Positions 1-9,007 are shown, counted from the first letter of the stretch. The stretch: 64,000 nucleotides of DNA from Streptomyces iranensis (GCF_017874715.1 NZ_JAGGLR010000009.1:310001-374000), one strand, 5' to 3'. The notes: generated by a model not told the origin, from the letters alone. A program made the numbers and translations.

Positions 1-467
1 TGCACGTTCATGGCCATCGGGTTGGTGTAGTTGAGCAGCCATGCCCCGGGGCATACGGCGGCGATGTCCTCGCCCAGCGCCTTGAGGAACGGGAAGGTGC
101 GCAGTGCGCGGAAGATGCCGCCGACGCCGAGGGTGTCGCCGATGGTCTGCCGCACACCGTGGCGCGCGGGGATCTCGAAGTCGACTCGGGTGGCCTCCCC
201 CATGCCGATCTGGACGAGGTTGATGACGAAGTCGGCGCCGTCGAGTGCCTCGCGCCGGTCGGCGTGTGCGGTGATGTGCGCGGTGGCGCCCCGCCGCTCG
301 GCGATGTAGCGCGCGGCGGCCTCGGCGGTGGCCAGGCGTTCGGCGTCGATGTCGTGCAGGGCGATCCGCGCGGACTTCAGCTCCGGGAAGGCGAAGAGGT
401 CCGCCAGCAGGCCCTGGGTGAAGACGACGCTGCCCGCGCCGATCAGCACGATCTTGGGGTTGATCAT
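1..467 (-). CDS. GH4 family glycosidase (MelA-like), C-terminus outside window
   Basis: This is the N-terminal 155 residues of a glycoside hydrolase family 4 enzyme; the rest lies left of the window. The start MINPKIVLIGAGSVVFTQ carries the GxGS dinucleotide fold used to bind the NAD cofactor, followed by an acidic strand end (ALHDID). The segment LLNYTNPMAMN matches the NPM region of alpha-galactosidase/alpha-glucosidase-type GH4 enzymes rather than the 6-phospho-glucosidases. Family members cleave glycosides by NAD-dependent oxidation and elimination in the cytoplasm, usually with a metal ion. The ATG overlaps the TGA of the upstream sugar kinase gene (ATGA), so it is the last visible gene of the uptake operon that begins near 4605. 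Sugar specificity cannot be read from this fragment. Confidence 0.85.
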   Translation of the reverse strand, partial: MINPKIVLIGAGSVVFTQGLLADLFAFPELKSARIALHDIDAERLATAEAAARYIAERRGATAHITAHADRREALDGADFVINLVQIGMGEATRVDFEIPARHGVRQTIGDTLGVGGIFRALRTFPFLKALGEDIAAVCPGAWLLNYTNPMAMNV

Positions 468-1420
468 GACGGGATGTCTCCGTTGGCGGTGAGGTGGGTG
501 AGGGCTTCGTCCCAGGTGGGCTGGGCGGTGGTGCCGCCCGCGGCACGGGTGGACAGCGCACCGCAGGCGGCGGCGAGGTCGAGCGCCTCGGCGATGGGCC
601 GGCCGGTCAGCCGTCCGGCGAGGAAGCCCGCGTCGAAGCTGTCGCCCGCGCCGACGGCGTCCTGGGGTGTGACACGGATCCCGGCGGTGGTGAGCAGGGT
701 CCGGCCGTCGTGGCACAGCGCACCGTCCGGCCCGTTCTTGACGGCCACCAGCGGGACCTGCCGCGCGAGGAGTTCGGCGGCGTCCGCCACGGACGTGCCG
801 TCGGTGCCCGCCAGCCGGTGTGCCTCGGCGGCGTTGGGCAGCAGGAGGTCGGTCCGGGCGAGGACGGGCGCCAGCGCGGCGCGGTCCCACCGGCCCGAGG
901 GGTCGTCGTTGGTGTCCAGCGAGGTGGTGGCGCCCGTCGCGCGGGCGGCGTCGAACAGGTCCGGCAGATCGGCGGCGAGCCCCGGCATGAGGAAGAAGGA
1001 CGCGGCGTGGAGGTGGCGGGCCGAGGTCAGCAGGTGTGGGGGTATGTCGCGTCCCGAGGTGGCGGCGAGTGTGCCCGGGGAGGTGAGGATGGCCCGGTCG
1101 TCCCCGCGGGTCACGATGACCGTGAGCGGTGTCGGCAGGGCGCTGTCCAGGTGCAGTCCTTGGACGTCGACGCCGTGCGCCGCGAGCCGGTCGCGCATGT
1201 AGTGTCCGGCGCCGTCGTCCCCGACGCGTCCGGCGAAGGCCACGCGCAGCCCCAGCCGGGCGGCGCCGCACGCGGTGATCGCGGCGGATCCGCCGAGGGT
1301 GAGCGCGCCGCTGTCGACGAGCTGTTCGCGCTGGCCGAAGGCGAGCGGCGGATCGAGCGGTCCGACGATGACGTCCGGGTTGGCGTCCCCGATGACGAGC
1401 AGGTCGAAGGTGGGTGGCAT
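464..1420 (-). CDS. PfkB-family carbohydrate kinase
   Basis: A 318-residue ribokinase/PfkB family kinase. The N-terminal strand LLVIGDANPDVIVG and the sugar-binding loop LTLGGSAAITA (about residues 41-50) are typical. PfkB signature 2, DAVGAGDSFDAGFLAG, spans about residues 254-269, with Asp260 as the likely catalytic base in GAGD. It probably phosphorylates a monosaccharide released by the neighbouring GH4 enzyme or taken up by the adjacent ABC transporter. The ATG at 1420 follows the permease gene by about 40 bp and the TGA overlaps the ATG of the GH4 gene. An open frame continues far upstream in the same phase, but it overlaps the permease and is not coding. Confidence 0.9.
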   Translation of the reverse strand: MPPTFDLLVIGDANPDVIVGPLDPPLAFGQREQLVDSGALTLGGSAAITACGAARLGLRVAFAGRVGDDGAGHYMRDRLAAHGVDVQGLHLDSALPTPLTVIVTRGDDRAILTSPGTLAATSGRDIPPHLLTSARHLHAASFFLMPGLAADLPDLFDAARATGATTSLDTNDDPSGRWDRAALAPVLARTDLLLPNAAEAHRLAGTDGTSVADAAELLARQVPLVAVKNGPDGALCHDGRTLLTTAGIRVTPQDAVGAGDSFDAGFLAGRLTGRPIAEALDLAAACGALSTRAAGGTTAQPTWDEALTHLTANGDIPS

Positions 1421-1461
1421 ACGGGTTCCTGACGGGTGAGGGAGGGGCTGGGCGGTGCCGG

Positions 1462-2304
1462 TCAGCCCTTGAGACCGGTGGAGGTGATCGACCGGACGAA
1501 GGTCTTCTGGGCGGCGAGGAAGGCGAGCAGCACCGGCAGGACGGTGATGACATTCCCCGCCATCACGGCCGACCACTGGGTGTGGTGCTGCCCCCGGAAG
1601 GTGGTCAGGCCCAGCTGGAGGGTGTAGTTGGCGTCGTGGTTCAGCGCGATGAGCGGCCACGACAGGTCGTTCCAGGTGGTGAGGAAGGTCAGGACGGCGA
1701 CCGTGCTCAGCGCCGGGCGGGACAGGGGTACGACGATCTGGAACAGCACCCGCAGCCGCGAACACCCGTCGATCCAGGCGGCCTCCTCCAGCTCCCTGGG
1801 CAGGGAGAGGAAGAACTGCCGCAGCAGGAACACCGCGAACGGCGTCACCAGCGAGGGCACGATCAGCGCCCCGAGGGTGTCGACGAGCCCCAGCTTCCGC
1901 ATCACCAGGAAGGTCGGGATCATCGTCAGCTGGAACGGGATGGCCATGGTGGCCAGCATCAGCACCAGCAGCACCCGGGACCCGCCGAACCGCATCCGGG
2001 CGAAGGCGTATCCGCCCAGCGTCCCCAGCAGCAGATTGGACACGACCGCGACGGCCGAGACGATCAGGGAGTTGGCGAACCAGCGCGGGAACATCGCGTT
2101 GCCGAGCACGAAGCGGTAGCCGCCCAGGTGGATCCCGGAGGGCCAGAGCGCGGGCGGAAAGCGGTTGATCTCCGCGTCGCTCATCACCGAGCTCAGCCCC
2201 AGCCAGATCAGCGGTACGGCGAAGAGCAGCGCCAGTGGCGCGAGCAGCAGATGCCACGGGCTGAACGGCAGCCGCGGCCGCCGCCGTGGGGACGGGTCCG
2301 TCAT
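1462..2304 (-). CDS. Carbohydrate ABC transporter permease (MalG type)
   Basis: A 280-residue inner-membrane permease of the MalG/CUT1 class. Six hydrophobic segments are visible, starting with LLLAPLALLFAVPLIWL. The cytoplasmic EAA loop that docks to the ATPase reads EEAAWIDGCSRLRVLFQIVV (about residues 190-210). It ends with the common FVRSITSTGLKG tail. The ATG at 2304 overlaps the TGA of the upstream permease gene, which indicates translational coupling. With the preceding permease and the lipoprotein it forms a sugar importer. No ATPase is encoded here, so a shared MsiK-type ATPase elsewhere in the genome is expected; that is inferred from how Streptomyces CUT1 systems work. Confidence 0.92.
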   Translation of the reverse strand: MTDPSPRRRPRLPFSPWHLLLAPLALLFAVPLIWLGLSSVMSDAEINRFPPALWPSGIHLGGYRFVLGNAMFPRWFANSLIVSAVAVVSNLLLGTLGGYAFARMRFGGSRVLLVLMLATMAIPFQLTMIPTFLVMRKLGLVDTLGALIVPSLVTPFAVFLLRQFFLSLPRELEEAAWIDGCSRLRVLFQIVVPLSRPALSTVAVLTFLTTWNDLSWPLIALNHDANYTLQLGLTTFRGQHHTQWSAVMAGNVITVLPVLLAFLAAQKTFVRSITSTGLKG

Positions 2305-3251
2305 GACGTGGCTCCCTCGATACGGCGGTCGCCACGGCGCCGGACCAGCCGCAGCGCGGCGGCGGCCACCAGCAGGGCGACGCCGAGGACGTAGGCCGCC
2401 GCGGCCCCGTAACCGGCGGTGAAGTTGCGGAACGCCTGCTCCCAGACGAAGTAGACGATCACGGTGGTGGATCCGAGCGGACCACCCTTCGTCGTCACAT
2501 ACACCAGGTCGAAGACCTGCAGCGCGCTGATCGTCTGCCAGAGCAGCAGAAACACGCTGACCGGCGCGATGGTGGGCAGGGTGACATGGCGCAGCACATG
2601 ACGGCGCTCCGCGCCGTCCAGGGTGGCGGCCTCGGTCAGTTCGCGGGGCACGTCCTGGAGGGCCGCCAGATAGATCACGACGCAGAAACCGGTGCCGCTC
2701 CACAGCGAGATGCCCACCAGGACCAGCAGCGCCTGGCCCGGGTCGGACAGGAAGCCCTGCGGGGAGACTCCGAGGTGGTGCAGCAGCGAGTTGGCCGCGC
2801 CGAACTCCGGGTCGAGGATGAAGGAGAACAGCACGCCCTGGGCGGCGGCCGAGACCACGAACGGCACGAAGAGCAGCGTGCGGTACAGACCGGCGAACCG
2901 GATCCGGCGGTTGAGGACCAGCGCGAGCACCAGCCCCAGACCGATGCTCAGCGGTACGTACAGCGCCGTGTACTCCAGGGTGTTGCGCACGGCCTGGGCG
3001 AACTGCGGATCGTCGGCCAGTTGGCGGTAGTTGTCCCAGCCCACCCAGACGCTCGGGGTGAGGAGGTCGCTGTACTGGAACGACAGCAGCAGGGACCACA
3101 GGACGGGGACGACGCTCAGGCCCAGGATGACCAGGACGGAGGGGAGGACGAACGCCCAGGCGGTCGCGGCCTCCCGACGGCCTCTGCGGCGTGCGGGACG
3201 GGCCGGTGTGCGGGGTGCCGGACGGGTGATGGGGGTGGGCAGACGGGACAT
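2301..3251 (-). CDS. Carbohydrate ABC transporter permease (MalF/UgpA type)
   Basis: A 316-residue permease, partner of the MalG-type protein encoded immediately downstream. The first membrane segment, AWAFVLPSVLVILGLSVVPV, follows a basic Pro/Arg-rich N-terminus. The EAA loop LTEAATLDGAERRHVLRHVT lies near residue 215. I chose the ATG at 3251 (MSRLPTP) because it lies just after the binding-protein gene; upstream in-frame codons fall inside that gene. The gap to the binding-protein stop is 10 bp and the stop overlaps the next ATG, so the genes are one operon. Confidence 0.92.
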   Translation of the reverse strand: MSRLPTPITRPAPRTPARPARRRGRREAATAWAFVLPSVLVILGLSVVPVLWSLLLSFQYSDLLTPSVWVGWDNYRQLADDPQFAQAVRNTLEYTALYVPLSIGLGLVLALVLNRRIRFAGLYRTLLFVPFVVSAAAQGVLFSFILDPEFGAANSLLHHLGVSPQGFLSDPGQALLVLVGISLWSGTGFCVVIYLAALQDVPRELTEAATLDGAERRHVLRHVTLPTIAPVSVFLLLWQTISALQVFDLVYVTTKGGPLGSTTVIVYFVWEQAFRNFTAGYGAAAAYVLGVALLVAAAALRLVRRRGDRRIEGATS

Positions 3252-3261
3252 GGGGAACTCC

Positions 3262-4605
3262 TCAACGCACCTTGGCGATGGCCGCGTTGGCCTCGTCGGC
3301 GCACCGCCGCAGCGCCTTCGCCGGTGTGCTCCTGCCGAGCAGGACGGCGGTGATGGCCTCGCCGAACGGCATGGAGATCTTGGGGTAGGCACGGTCGACG
3401 GGCCGTACCCGGGCGGTCTCCAGCACCTCGGTGAACACCGGCAGACCGGGCACCTCGGCCGCGTACGCCCGCCACTGCGGACGGCGCTCGGCCGGGCGGC
3501 TCTGCGGCAGACTGCCCGCCTGGGTGTCCCACTGATACGCCTGCTCGGGCTCCATGAGCCAGCCGACGAACGTACGGGCGGCCTTCAGCCGCGCGGAGCC
3601 GTTGTCGAACACGCTCCAGGTGTCCGGGCCGGAGATGGTCACCGACCTGCCGTGGAAGCTCGGCAGCGGGACGACCTGATAGTCGATCTTCGCCTGGCGG
3701 ATGTCGGGCAGTTGCCAGGGCCCGGTGGCGACCATGCCCAGCCGGCCGGCGGCGAACGCCTGGTACATCTGCTCGCCACCGGGTTTGGGATCGACGTAGA
3801 CGCTTCTGTCCTTGGCGAGTGCCGCGAGCACCTCGAGGGACCGGACCCCGGGTTCGCCCGCGAACCCGATCTCGCGCTTGCCCTCGGCGATGACCTCGCC
3901 GCCCAGATCCCAGATCATGGGCCACATCCGCCACACCGTGTCCTCGTCACCCGCGGCGGGCCAGCCGGTGCCGAACGTGCCCCTGCCGCGGTCGGTCAGC
4001 TTCCTGGCCGTCTCGATGAAGTCCCGCCAGGTCCAGCCGGGGCCCGGCAGCTCAAGACCCGCCCGGCGGAAGAGGGCCTTGTTGCACACCACGGCGAGCG
4101 AGTCCAGCACCGCGGGCACCGCACGGACCACACCGTCGACCGTGACGCCCTCCCGGGCGGCGGGCCAGTACTGCTTCCACGGCACCTGCCCGGATTCCAC
4201 GACCGCCGTCAGATCCGCCAGTTGGGGGCTTCTGGCGACGCTGGCCAGGTCGGACCCGAAGATGTAGGCGACATCGGGCGGGGATCCGGCGACGAGACCG
4301 GCCATCACCTTCTGCAGCATGTCGTCCGCGAGCACGCCACCGCTCAGGTCGATCCGTATCTTCGGGTGGCGGTGGTGGAAGTCGGCCACGAGCCGCTTGA
4401 CCGCTCGCAGGGCGGTGCTGGTCTGCCCGTGCCACACCTCGATGTGCACGATTCCGTGGGAATCCACCCCCAGGCCCGTCCCGCATCCCGCCACGGCGGC
4501 GCCCGTGGCGCCGGTGAGCGCCATCGCCCCGCCGCCACGCAGCACCCCACGCCGGGACGGACCGCCGCGCACAGGGGGAGGGATACGCGAACGGTTCAGG
4601 CTCAT
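3262..4605 (-). CDS. Sugar ABC transporter substrate-binding lipoprotein
   Basis: A 447-residue extracellular solute-binding protein (family 1). The N-terminus has SRRGVLRGGG, a twin-arginine-like motif, followed by a hydrophobic stretch and the lipobox AVAGC, so it is probably Tat-exported and lipid-anchored. The mature part has the usual CUT1 features: IEVWHG near the start and GDEDTVWRMWPMIWDLGGEV in the middle. I chose ATG 4605 over an in-frame ATG at 4620 because GGAG lies about 8 nt before it. It delivers an oligosaccharide to the two downstream permeases. It is the first gene of the operon; a TTGACG/TTTACT promoter lies about 145 bp upstream. Confidence 0.9.
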   Translation of the reverse strand: MSLNRSRIPPPVRGGPSRRGVLRGGGAMALTGATGAAVAGCGTGLGVDSHGIVHIEVWHGQTSTALRAVKRLVADFHHRHPKIRIDLSGGVLADDMLQKVMAGLVAGSPPDVAYIFGSDLASVARSPQLADLTAVVESGQVPWKQYWPAAREGVTVDGVVRAVPAVLDSLAVVCNKALFRRAGLELPGPGWTWRDFIETARKLTDRGRGTFGTGWPAAGDEDTVWRMWPMIWDLGGEVIAEGKREIGFAGEPGVRSLEVLAALAKDRSVYVDPKPGGEQMYQAFAAGRLGMVATGPWQLPDIRQAKIDYQVVPLPSFHGRSVTISGPDTWSVFDNGSARLKAARTFVGWLMEPEQAYQWDTQAGSLPQSRPAERRPQWRAYAAEVPGLPVFTEVLETARVRPVDRAYPKISMPFGEAITAVLLGRSTPAKALRRCADEANAAIAKVR

Positions 4606-4921
4606 CGCTGAGAGCTCCATGATCCGAGGGCACGGCCCCGCCTCGGTCACGGACAGCGACCTGGCGACTCGGGCCGGACTCACGGCGGAGCCGCATACCG
4701 GCTGGGCGTACCTCTGCCGCCGAGGATTCGACATCGGCGTGCCAGGGAGTAAACCGATCAGAACGAATCACGTCAAGAGCGTGAAACTGCTCAGTGTCGG
4801 CTTTGAACACGCACAAGCAATCAGCGGGTGGACGCTCCTCGGTGGGCATTTCACACAGAGGCGGGCATATCGCCGCGCGGGGACCTGTCGATTCCCGCGC
4901 GGCGAAGCCGCCGGACAGGCC
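4606..4921. other. Intergenic region between conservon and sugar operon
   Basis: About 316 bp without a convincing gene. It holds the minus-strand promoter at 4748-4776. At about 4684-4699 there is a partial copy (GGCGGAGCCGCATA) of the dispersed repeat found at 24924, 25022 and 48941. I looked here for a CvnD-type GTPase (Walker A, TKxD-like motifs), because conservons normally end with one, and found none on either strand. Confidence 0.6.
4748..4776 (-). promoter_or_regulatory. Vegetative-type promoter of the sugar uptake operon
   Basis: Read on the minus strand, the region holds TTGACG (4771-4776), a 17-nt spacer and TTTACT (4748-4753). This is a good match to an HrdB-type promoter and points at the binding-protein gene starting at 4605. 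A CACG...CGTG inverted pair overlaps the -35 area and may be part of an operator. No cognate regulator lies next to this operon inside the window. Confidence 0.55.
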
Positions 4922-5539
4922 CTAGATCCGCCGAAGCCCCACCAGCACGCGCTCCATCAGGGAGACGTCCGGTACCTCGCCCTCCGCGGAAGCCGTCCGG
5001 TGGACGGTGATCAGGCCGTGCTCGGCCATGTCGCCGAGCAGGACCTTGGCCACCCCCAGCGGCACCGAGAGCATGGCCGCCACCTCGGCCACCGACCGCG
5101 GCTCCTGGCACAGCGCGATCACCGGGCGGTGGTCGGCCTGCAGGGTGTCCATCGAGCGGTGGCCCAGCTCGGTGGTGGTCACCAGGGTCTCGACCTCGAA
5201 GTGATGGTCGGACCTGGTCCGGCCGCCCGCCCACGAGTAGGCGCGCACCAGCGAGGCCGGGCCCTGGCTCCCGTCGTGCTCGGAATCCCAGACCCCCGAC
5301 CGCTCCGGCTCCGACGACCCCCGCGAGAAGGGTTCCCCGGGCTCCTCGGGCCGGGCGTCCCCGCCCCGACGGCGGGACCGGGCGCCCTCCGGCGCCCCGT
5401 CGGACCGGGGTGGCTTCCGCCCGCGTCGCCCTTTGCCGAAGCTGAAGGCGTTGAGCACGTCGGCGAAGGTCTGTTCGTCCTCCGCCCCCTGTTCTCTCCC
5501 AGGTCCCTGCCCGGAAGGGCCTTCACCGGTGCTCATCAT
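4922..5539 (-). CDS. cvnC: DUF742 protein of a conservon (CvnC-like)
   Basis: A 205-residue DUF742 protein. The N-terminal 90 residues are charged and low in complexity (many R, G, P, E). The conserved DUF742 region begins at VRAYSWAGGRT and ends with ISLMERVLVGLRRI-like residues. It includes FEVETLVTTTE and the winged-helix-like segment RSVAEVAAMLSVPLGVAKVL. In Streptomyces conservons this protein works with a sensor kinase-like CvnA, a roadblock CvnB and a small GTPase CvnD in a membrane-associated complex. Here it is the last gene of the group, 13 bp after cvnB. The usual cvnD gene, which normally overlaps the end of cvnC, is absent. Confidence 0.9.
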   Translation of the reverse strand: MMSTGEGPSGQGPGREQGAEDEQTFADVLNAFSFGKGRRGRKPPRSDGAPEGARSRRRGGDARPEEPGEPFSRGSSEPERSGVWDSEHDGSQGPASLVRAYSWAGGRTRSDHHFEVETLVTTTELGHRSMDTLQADHRPVIALCQEPRSVAEVAAMLSVPLGVAKVLLGDMAEHGLITVHRTASAEGEVPDVSLMERVLVGLRRI

Positions 5540-5552
5540 CTCCCCGTCCGCC

Positions 5553-6002
5553 CTATTGGGCTGCTGTCCGCTTTACCGCCCGCAGGTTCAATTCCTGCAG
5601 CTCGGCGCGGAGTTCCGGGGTCAGCATCTCGCCGACCTGATCGACCAGTACCGTCATCTCGTACGCCACCTGACCGATCTCGCAGTCCGGCGCCGCCAGC
5701 ACCACGAGGCACGAGCCGTCCTTGATCGACATCAGGAGCATGTTCCCGAGCTCCATCTGGATCACGGAGGACCGCACATCACCGGTATCCAGGCACTGGG
5801 CAGCGCCCTGGATCAGGCTGACGGCCCCGGCGGCAATGGTGGCGACCTGCTCGGCCCGATCGGCCGCCAGCCCGTCCGACGCGGTGAGCAACAGCCCGTC
5901 GGCCGAGACCACCACGGCGCACGCCACATTGGGCACACGCTCGGTGAAGTTGGTGACCAGCCATCCGAACTGGCTCACCTCCCGCAGCTGGGGTGAGGTC
6001 AT
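5553..6002 (-). CDS. cvnB: Roadblock/LC7 domain protein (CvnB-like)
   Basis: A 149-residue roadblock/LC7 protein, cytoplasmic, probably a dimer. The opening FGWLVTNFTERVPNVACAVVVSADG is the typical alpha-beta start of conservon roadblock proteins, and SVIQMELGNMLLMSIKDGS forms the central strands. Family members bind small Ras-like GTPases and are thought to regulate nucleotide exchange or hydrolysis; in conservons the partner is CvnD, which is missing next to this gene. It starts at ATG 6002, 30 bp after the stop of the sensor gene, and is followed by cvnC, so the three genes are probably cotranscribed. Confidence 0.92.
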   Translation of the reverse strand: MTSPQLREVSQFGWLVTNFTERVPNVACAVVVSADGLLLTASDGLAADRAEQVATIAAGAVSLIQGAAQCLDTGDVRSSVIQMELGNMLLMSIKDGSCLVVLAAPDCEIGQVAYEMTVLVDQVGEMLTPELRAELQELNLRAVKRTAAQ

Positions 6003-6032
6003 GGGTTCTTCCTGTCCATCTTCGCTGAGACC

Positions 6033-8912
6033 TTATGTCTCGTCGCGTCCGTCGGGCTGAGCCCGCCGGATGCCCGACTGGTAATTGCTGAGGAACGAAT
6101 GGGTGCGTCCGGCGTTCCGCCGTGCGGCGGCGTCGTCCGCGGTGGCGCGCGGCGCGGGCCGCTCTCCGGTGGCGCGCGGCTTGTCCCGGTCCGCCGCCTG
6201 GCCCTGGCGCGGCACCCGCCGGGGCAGCCCGGCCTGGGTGACGCCGCCCGCGTCCGCGGCGCCGGGCCGCTCATGGACGATCTGGCCGGGCTCGTCCGCG
6301 GGGTCCGGCCGGCTCTCGTCGGGAGGTCCGGGCGGAGCGGGGTCGGGCCGCCGGGAGGCGTCGGACGCTGGAAGGTCCACGGACTTCCGGTCATCGGGCG
6401 GCTCCTCGCCATGGGAGCCCGCCGGGGCCGTCTCGGGCGACGCGAACCATGGTGAGGAAGCGTCGTCCGGGGCGGTGGGACGCGAACGCCGCGGTGGCAC
6501 CGTGGGCTGCCCCGGCGGCTGTGCCGTACGGCGGTCCGCGGGCGTTCCGCCGTCGCCGGGCAGGCGGCCGGACTTCTCCGGTGCGCCCTTGCCGACCGGT
6601 GTGCCCTTGCCGACCGGTGTGCCCTCGCCGACCGGCGCGGGATGGCCCGGCTTGGCGGGGTGGTCCGGTTTGGCGGGGCTCCGACGCGGCAGTCCGCCGG
6701 TCTGCTGGGGATCCGTGAACGCCCGCGAGGAGCTGGGGCGGGCCGGCAGGGAGCGGCCCGCGTGCTCGGACTCGGCCGGGGCGTCACCGGCGCGTAGCGA
6801 GCGGGGGCCGTCGGGCACGCGGCGCGGCAGAGGTGTCGCCGGGGCGCCGCCGAGCTCACGGTGCGGCCGCGCCGGCTCGGACGTCTTGGCGGAAGTCCTC
6901 CGGATGGGCAGCGAGTTCTCCCGGCCCGCGATGGCGGGCTTGTCCCCGAGCATCAGCCTGGCCGGTACCAGCACACCCGCGCGCAGTCCGCCACCGGTGC
7001 CCCGCTCCGAGATCAGCTCCACGGTGACGCCGTGGCGGCGGGCCAGCTGACCGACGACGGTCAAGCCCATCTGCCGGGACGTAGGTACCTCCACGGATGC
7101 GTCCCCCGCCACGCGCCGATGAGCCTTGGCCAGTTCGGCACCGCTCATCCCAAATCCCTCGTCGCGGACCTCGATCAGTGCGGAACCGTCCAGCCGTAGT
7201 GTATTGCTGACGGTCACCTGGGCCTCCGGCGGGGAGAACGCGGTGGCGTTGTCCAGCAGCTCAGCGATCATTCGCGCCAGGTCACCGGCAGCGTACCCGA
7301 TCACCTCGGCGGTGGGAACGGGCTCCACCACCACCCGCCGGTAGTGCTCGATCTCGGAGACCGCGGCGCGCAGCACACTGTCCAGCTGCACCCGCTGCTC
7401 GGAGGGACGGACCGGGGTGCTGCCGCACAGGACCATCAGGTTCTCGTTGTTGCGGCGCATACGGGTCGCCAGGTGGTCCAGCTTGAAGAGGCTGGCCAGC
7501 TGGTCCGGGTCCTCTTCGTGCGACTCGAGCTGCTCCATCAGGCGCAGCAGCCGGTCCACCAGGCTCTGGCTGCGCCGGGAGAGGTTGACCAGGGTGTCGC
7601 GCAGATCGCCGCGGAGCGCGGCCTGTTCGGCGGCCAGGCGCACGGCCTGACCGTGCACCGCGTCGAACGCCCTCGCGAGCTGTCCGAACTCCTCGGTGGT
7701 GTGGACCGGTACGGCGCTGATCGCGGTGCTGGACGCCTCGCCCTCGCGGATGCTGGACACCGCTTCCGGGAGCCGGCGCTCGGCCACGTCCAGCGCGGTG
7801 GAGCGCAGCACGGTCAGCGACCGCAGCAGATGCCGGGCGATGGCGATGCCGATGGCGAAGGCGAGCAGGAGCACGGCGAAGAGCAGCACGGACTCCGCAC
7901 CGGCCCGGTCGCTGGTCTCGTCCTGGAGCTTGGCGGAGGTCACTCGGAGCCGGTCGGCGAGCCGCTTCTCCACCGTGCTGATGAGACTTCCGTGCGCCTC
8001 CGAACTGCGGTGCCAGGTGCGGCCGGAGAACGGCGGGGCGTCGGCGCCGTTCCGCCCGGCGTTCAGCGAACCCGCCTGGGACAGCACGCCGTCCAGCAGC
8101 TTGGTGCGCCGATCGACCTCCGGACCGGTGACCGTGCGGTCGTAGGCGCGCTGGTCCCCCGCGGTGGCCACGGCGCGGAAGTCGCTCAGCTTGTCCCGCA
8201 GGCGGATGTCGGACTCCTGGAGCGCCCTGATGAGCTTGGGGTCCTCCAGCCTGCCGGGCTCGGGCGCCACCATGACGATCACATGCTGGAGGTGGACCTG
8301 CTCCTGGACCATCTCCAGGTCGTACAGCGCGCTGGCCGGTCCGGACAGCTGGGCGTCACCGAACCCGCTGCCCAGCGCCTGGTCCAGGTCGAGCAGACTG
8401 TTGATGATCTTGCTGTACTCGGTCACCGCGGTCCATGAGCCCAGATCCTTGGACGTCACCCGCTCGCGCAGGCCGGGCAGTCCGTCCAGGAGCCTGGACG
8501 CGTCGCGGTAGCGGTTGGCCGAAACCCCCTTCAGACCGGTGGTCCGCTTCGTGGTGCGGGTGACGGCGGCCTGAGCGCGGTCCACGCGCTGGGTCTGGCG
8601 GCGCAGCATGGCCGGATCGGCGGACCCGCCGTCACCCAGCCGCTCGGCCGACAGGGTGCGCTCCATCTGCAGATCGCCGATCAACGGCCGCAGTCCACCG
8701 CGCAGCTTGACCAGCCGCTGCACGTCCGCGTACGAGTTGGCGCGCTCGACGTCGCGCTGGATCTGCACGACGCCCAGGGCCACGGCGAGCAGAGCGGGCA
8801 CCACCAGAACGGCGCCCAGCTTCACCGGCAGCCGCCAGTTGCGCCACTCCATGACGCCGGCCCACCACGACGGCGAGCGGTCGCGCGCGGCCGCATGCCT
8901 GCCCGGGGTCAT
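6033..8912 (-). CDS. cvnA: Nitrate/nitrite-sensor-like histidine kinase (CvnA-like)
   Basis: A 959-residue membrane sensor. Domain order: TM1 near residues 28-48 (VKLGAVLVVPALLAVALGV), an extracytoplasmic helical region of the nitrate/nitrite-sensing (NIT) type, TM2 (ESVLLFAVLLLAFAIGIAIA), HAMP, a phosphoacceptor-like helix with FKLDHLATRMRRNNENLMVL, then a HATPase with N-box ELLDNATAFSPPE and G-box VRDEGFGMS. The C-terminal third is Pro/Arg/Ser-rich and probably disordered, with a short repeat (GEGTPVGKGTPVGKG) encoded near 6590-6640. I chose ATG 8912 because GGAG lies 8 nt upstream; an in-frame codon at 9026 lies inside a terminator hairpin. Conservon CvnA proteins may not act as classical kinases. 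Confidence 0.88.
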   Translation of the reverse strand: MTPGRHAAARDRSPSWWAGVMEWRNWRLPVKLGAVLVVPALLAVALGVVQIQRDVERANSYADVQRLVKLRGGLRPLIGDLQMERTLSAERLGDGGSADPAMLRRQTQRVDRAQAAVTRTTKRTTGLKGVSANRYRDASRLLDGLPGLRERVTSKDLGSWTAVTEYSKIINSLLDLDQALGSGFGDAQLSGPASALYDLEMVQEQVHLQHVIVMVAPEPGRLEDPKLIRALQESDIRLRDKLSDFRAVATAGDQRAYDRTVTGPEVDRRTKLLDGVLSQAGSLNAGRNGADAPPFSGRTWHRSSEAHGSLISTVEKRLADRLRVTSAKLQDETSDRAGAESVLLFAVLLLAFAIGIAIARHLLRSLTVLRSTALDVAERRLPEAVSSIREGEASSTAISAVPVHTTEEFGQLARAFDAVHGQAVRLAAEQAALRGDLRDTLVNLSRRSQSLVDRLLRLMEQLESHEEDPDQLASLFKLDHLATRMRRNNENLMVLCGSTPVRPSEQRVQLDSVLRAAVSEIEHYRRVVVEPVPTAEVIGYAAGDLARMIAELLDNATAFSPPEAQVTVSNTLRLDGSALIEVRDEGFGMSGAELAKAHRRVAGDASVEVPTSRQMGLTVVGQLARRHGVTVELISERGTGGGLRAGVLVPARLMLGDKPAIAGRENSLPIRRTSAKTSEPARPHRELGGAPATPLPRRVPDGPRSLRAGDAPAESEHAGRSLPARPSSSRAFTDPQQTGGLPRRSPAKPDHPAKPGHPAPVGEGTPVGKGTPVGKGAPEKSGRLPGDGGTPADRRTAQPPGQPTVPPRRSRPTAPDDASSPWFASPETAPAGSHGEEPPDDRKSVDLPASDASRRPDPAPPGPPDESRPDPADEPGQIVHERPGAADAGGVTQAGLPRRVPRQGQAADRDKPRATGERPAPRATADDAAARRNAGRTHSFLSNYQSGIRRAQPDGRDET

Positions 8913-9007
8913 GAGACGCGCTCCGCGCTCGGACCGGCTTGCCCACAGGGATGTATCACGATGCCGTTTCTCCTGGGATTTCCCGGGATGGGGAAAGTCG
9001 AACGCCC

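Noticed and set aside
4851..5234. A remnant of cvnD after cvnC
   Set aside because: The frames here are shadows of the DUF742 gene, and no GTPase motifs (GxxxxGKS, DxxG, TKxD) occur on either strand.
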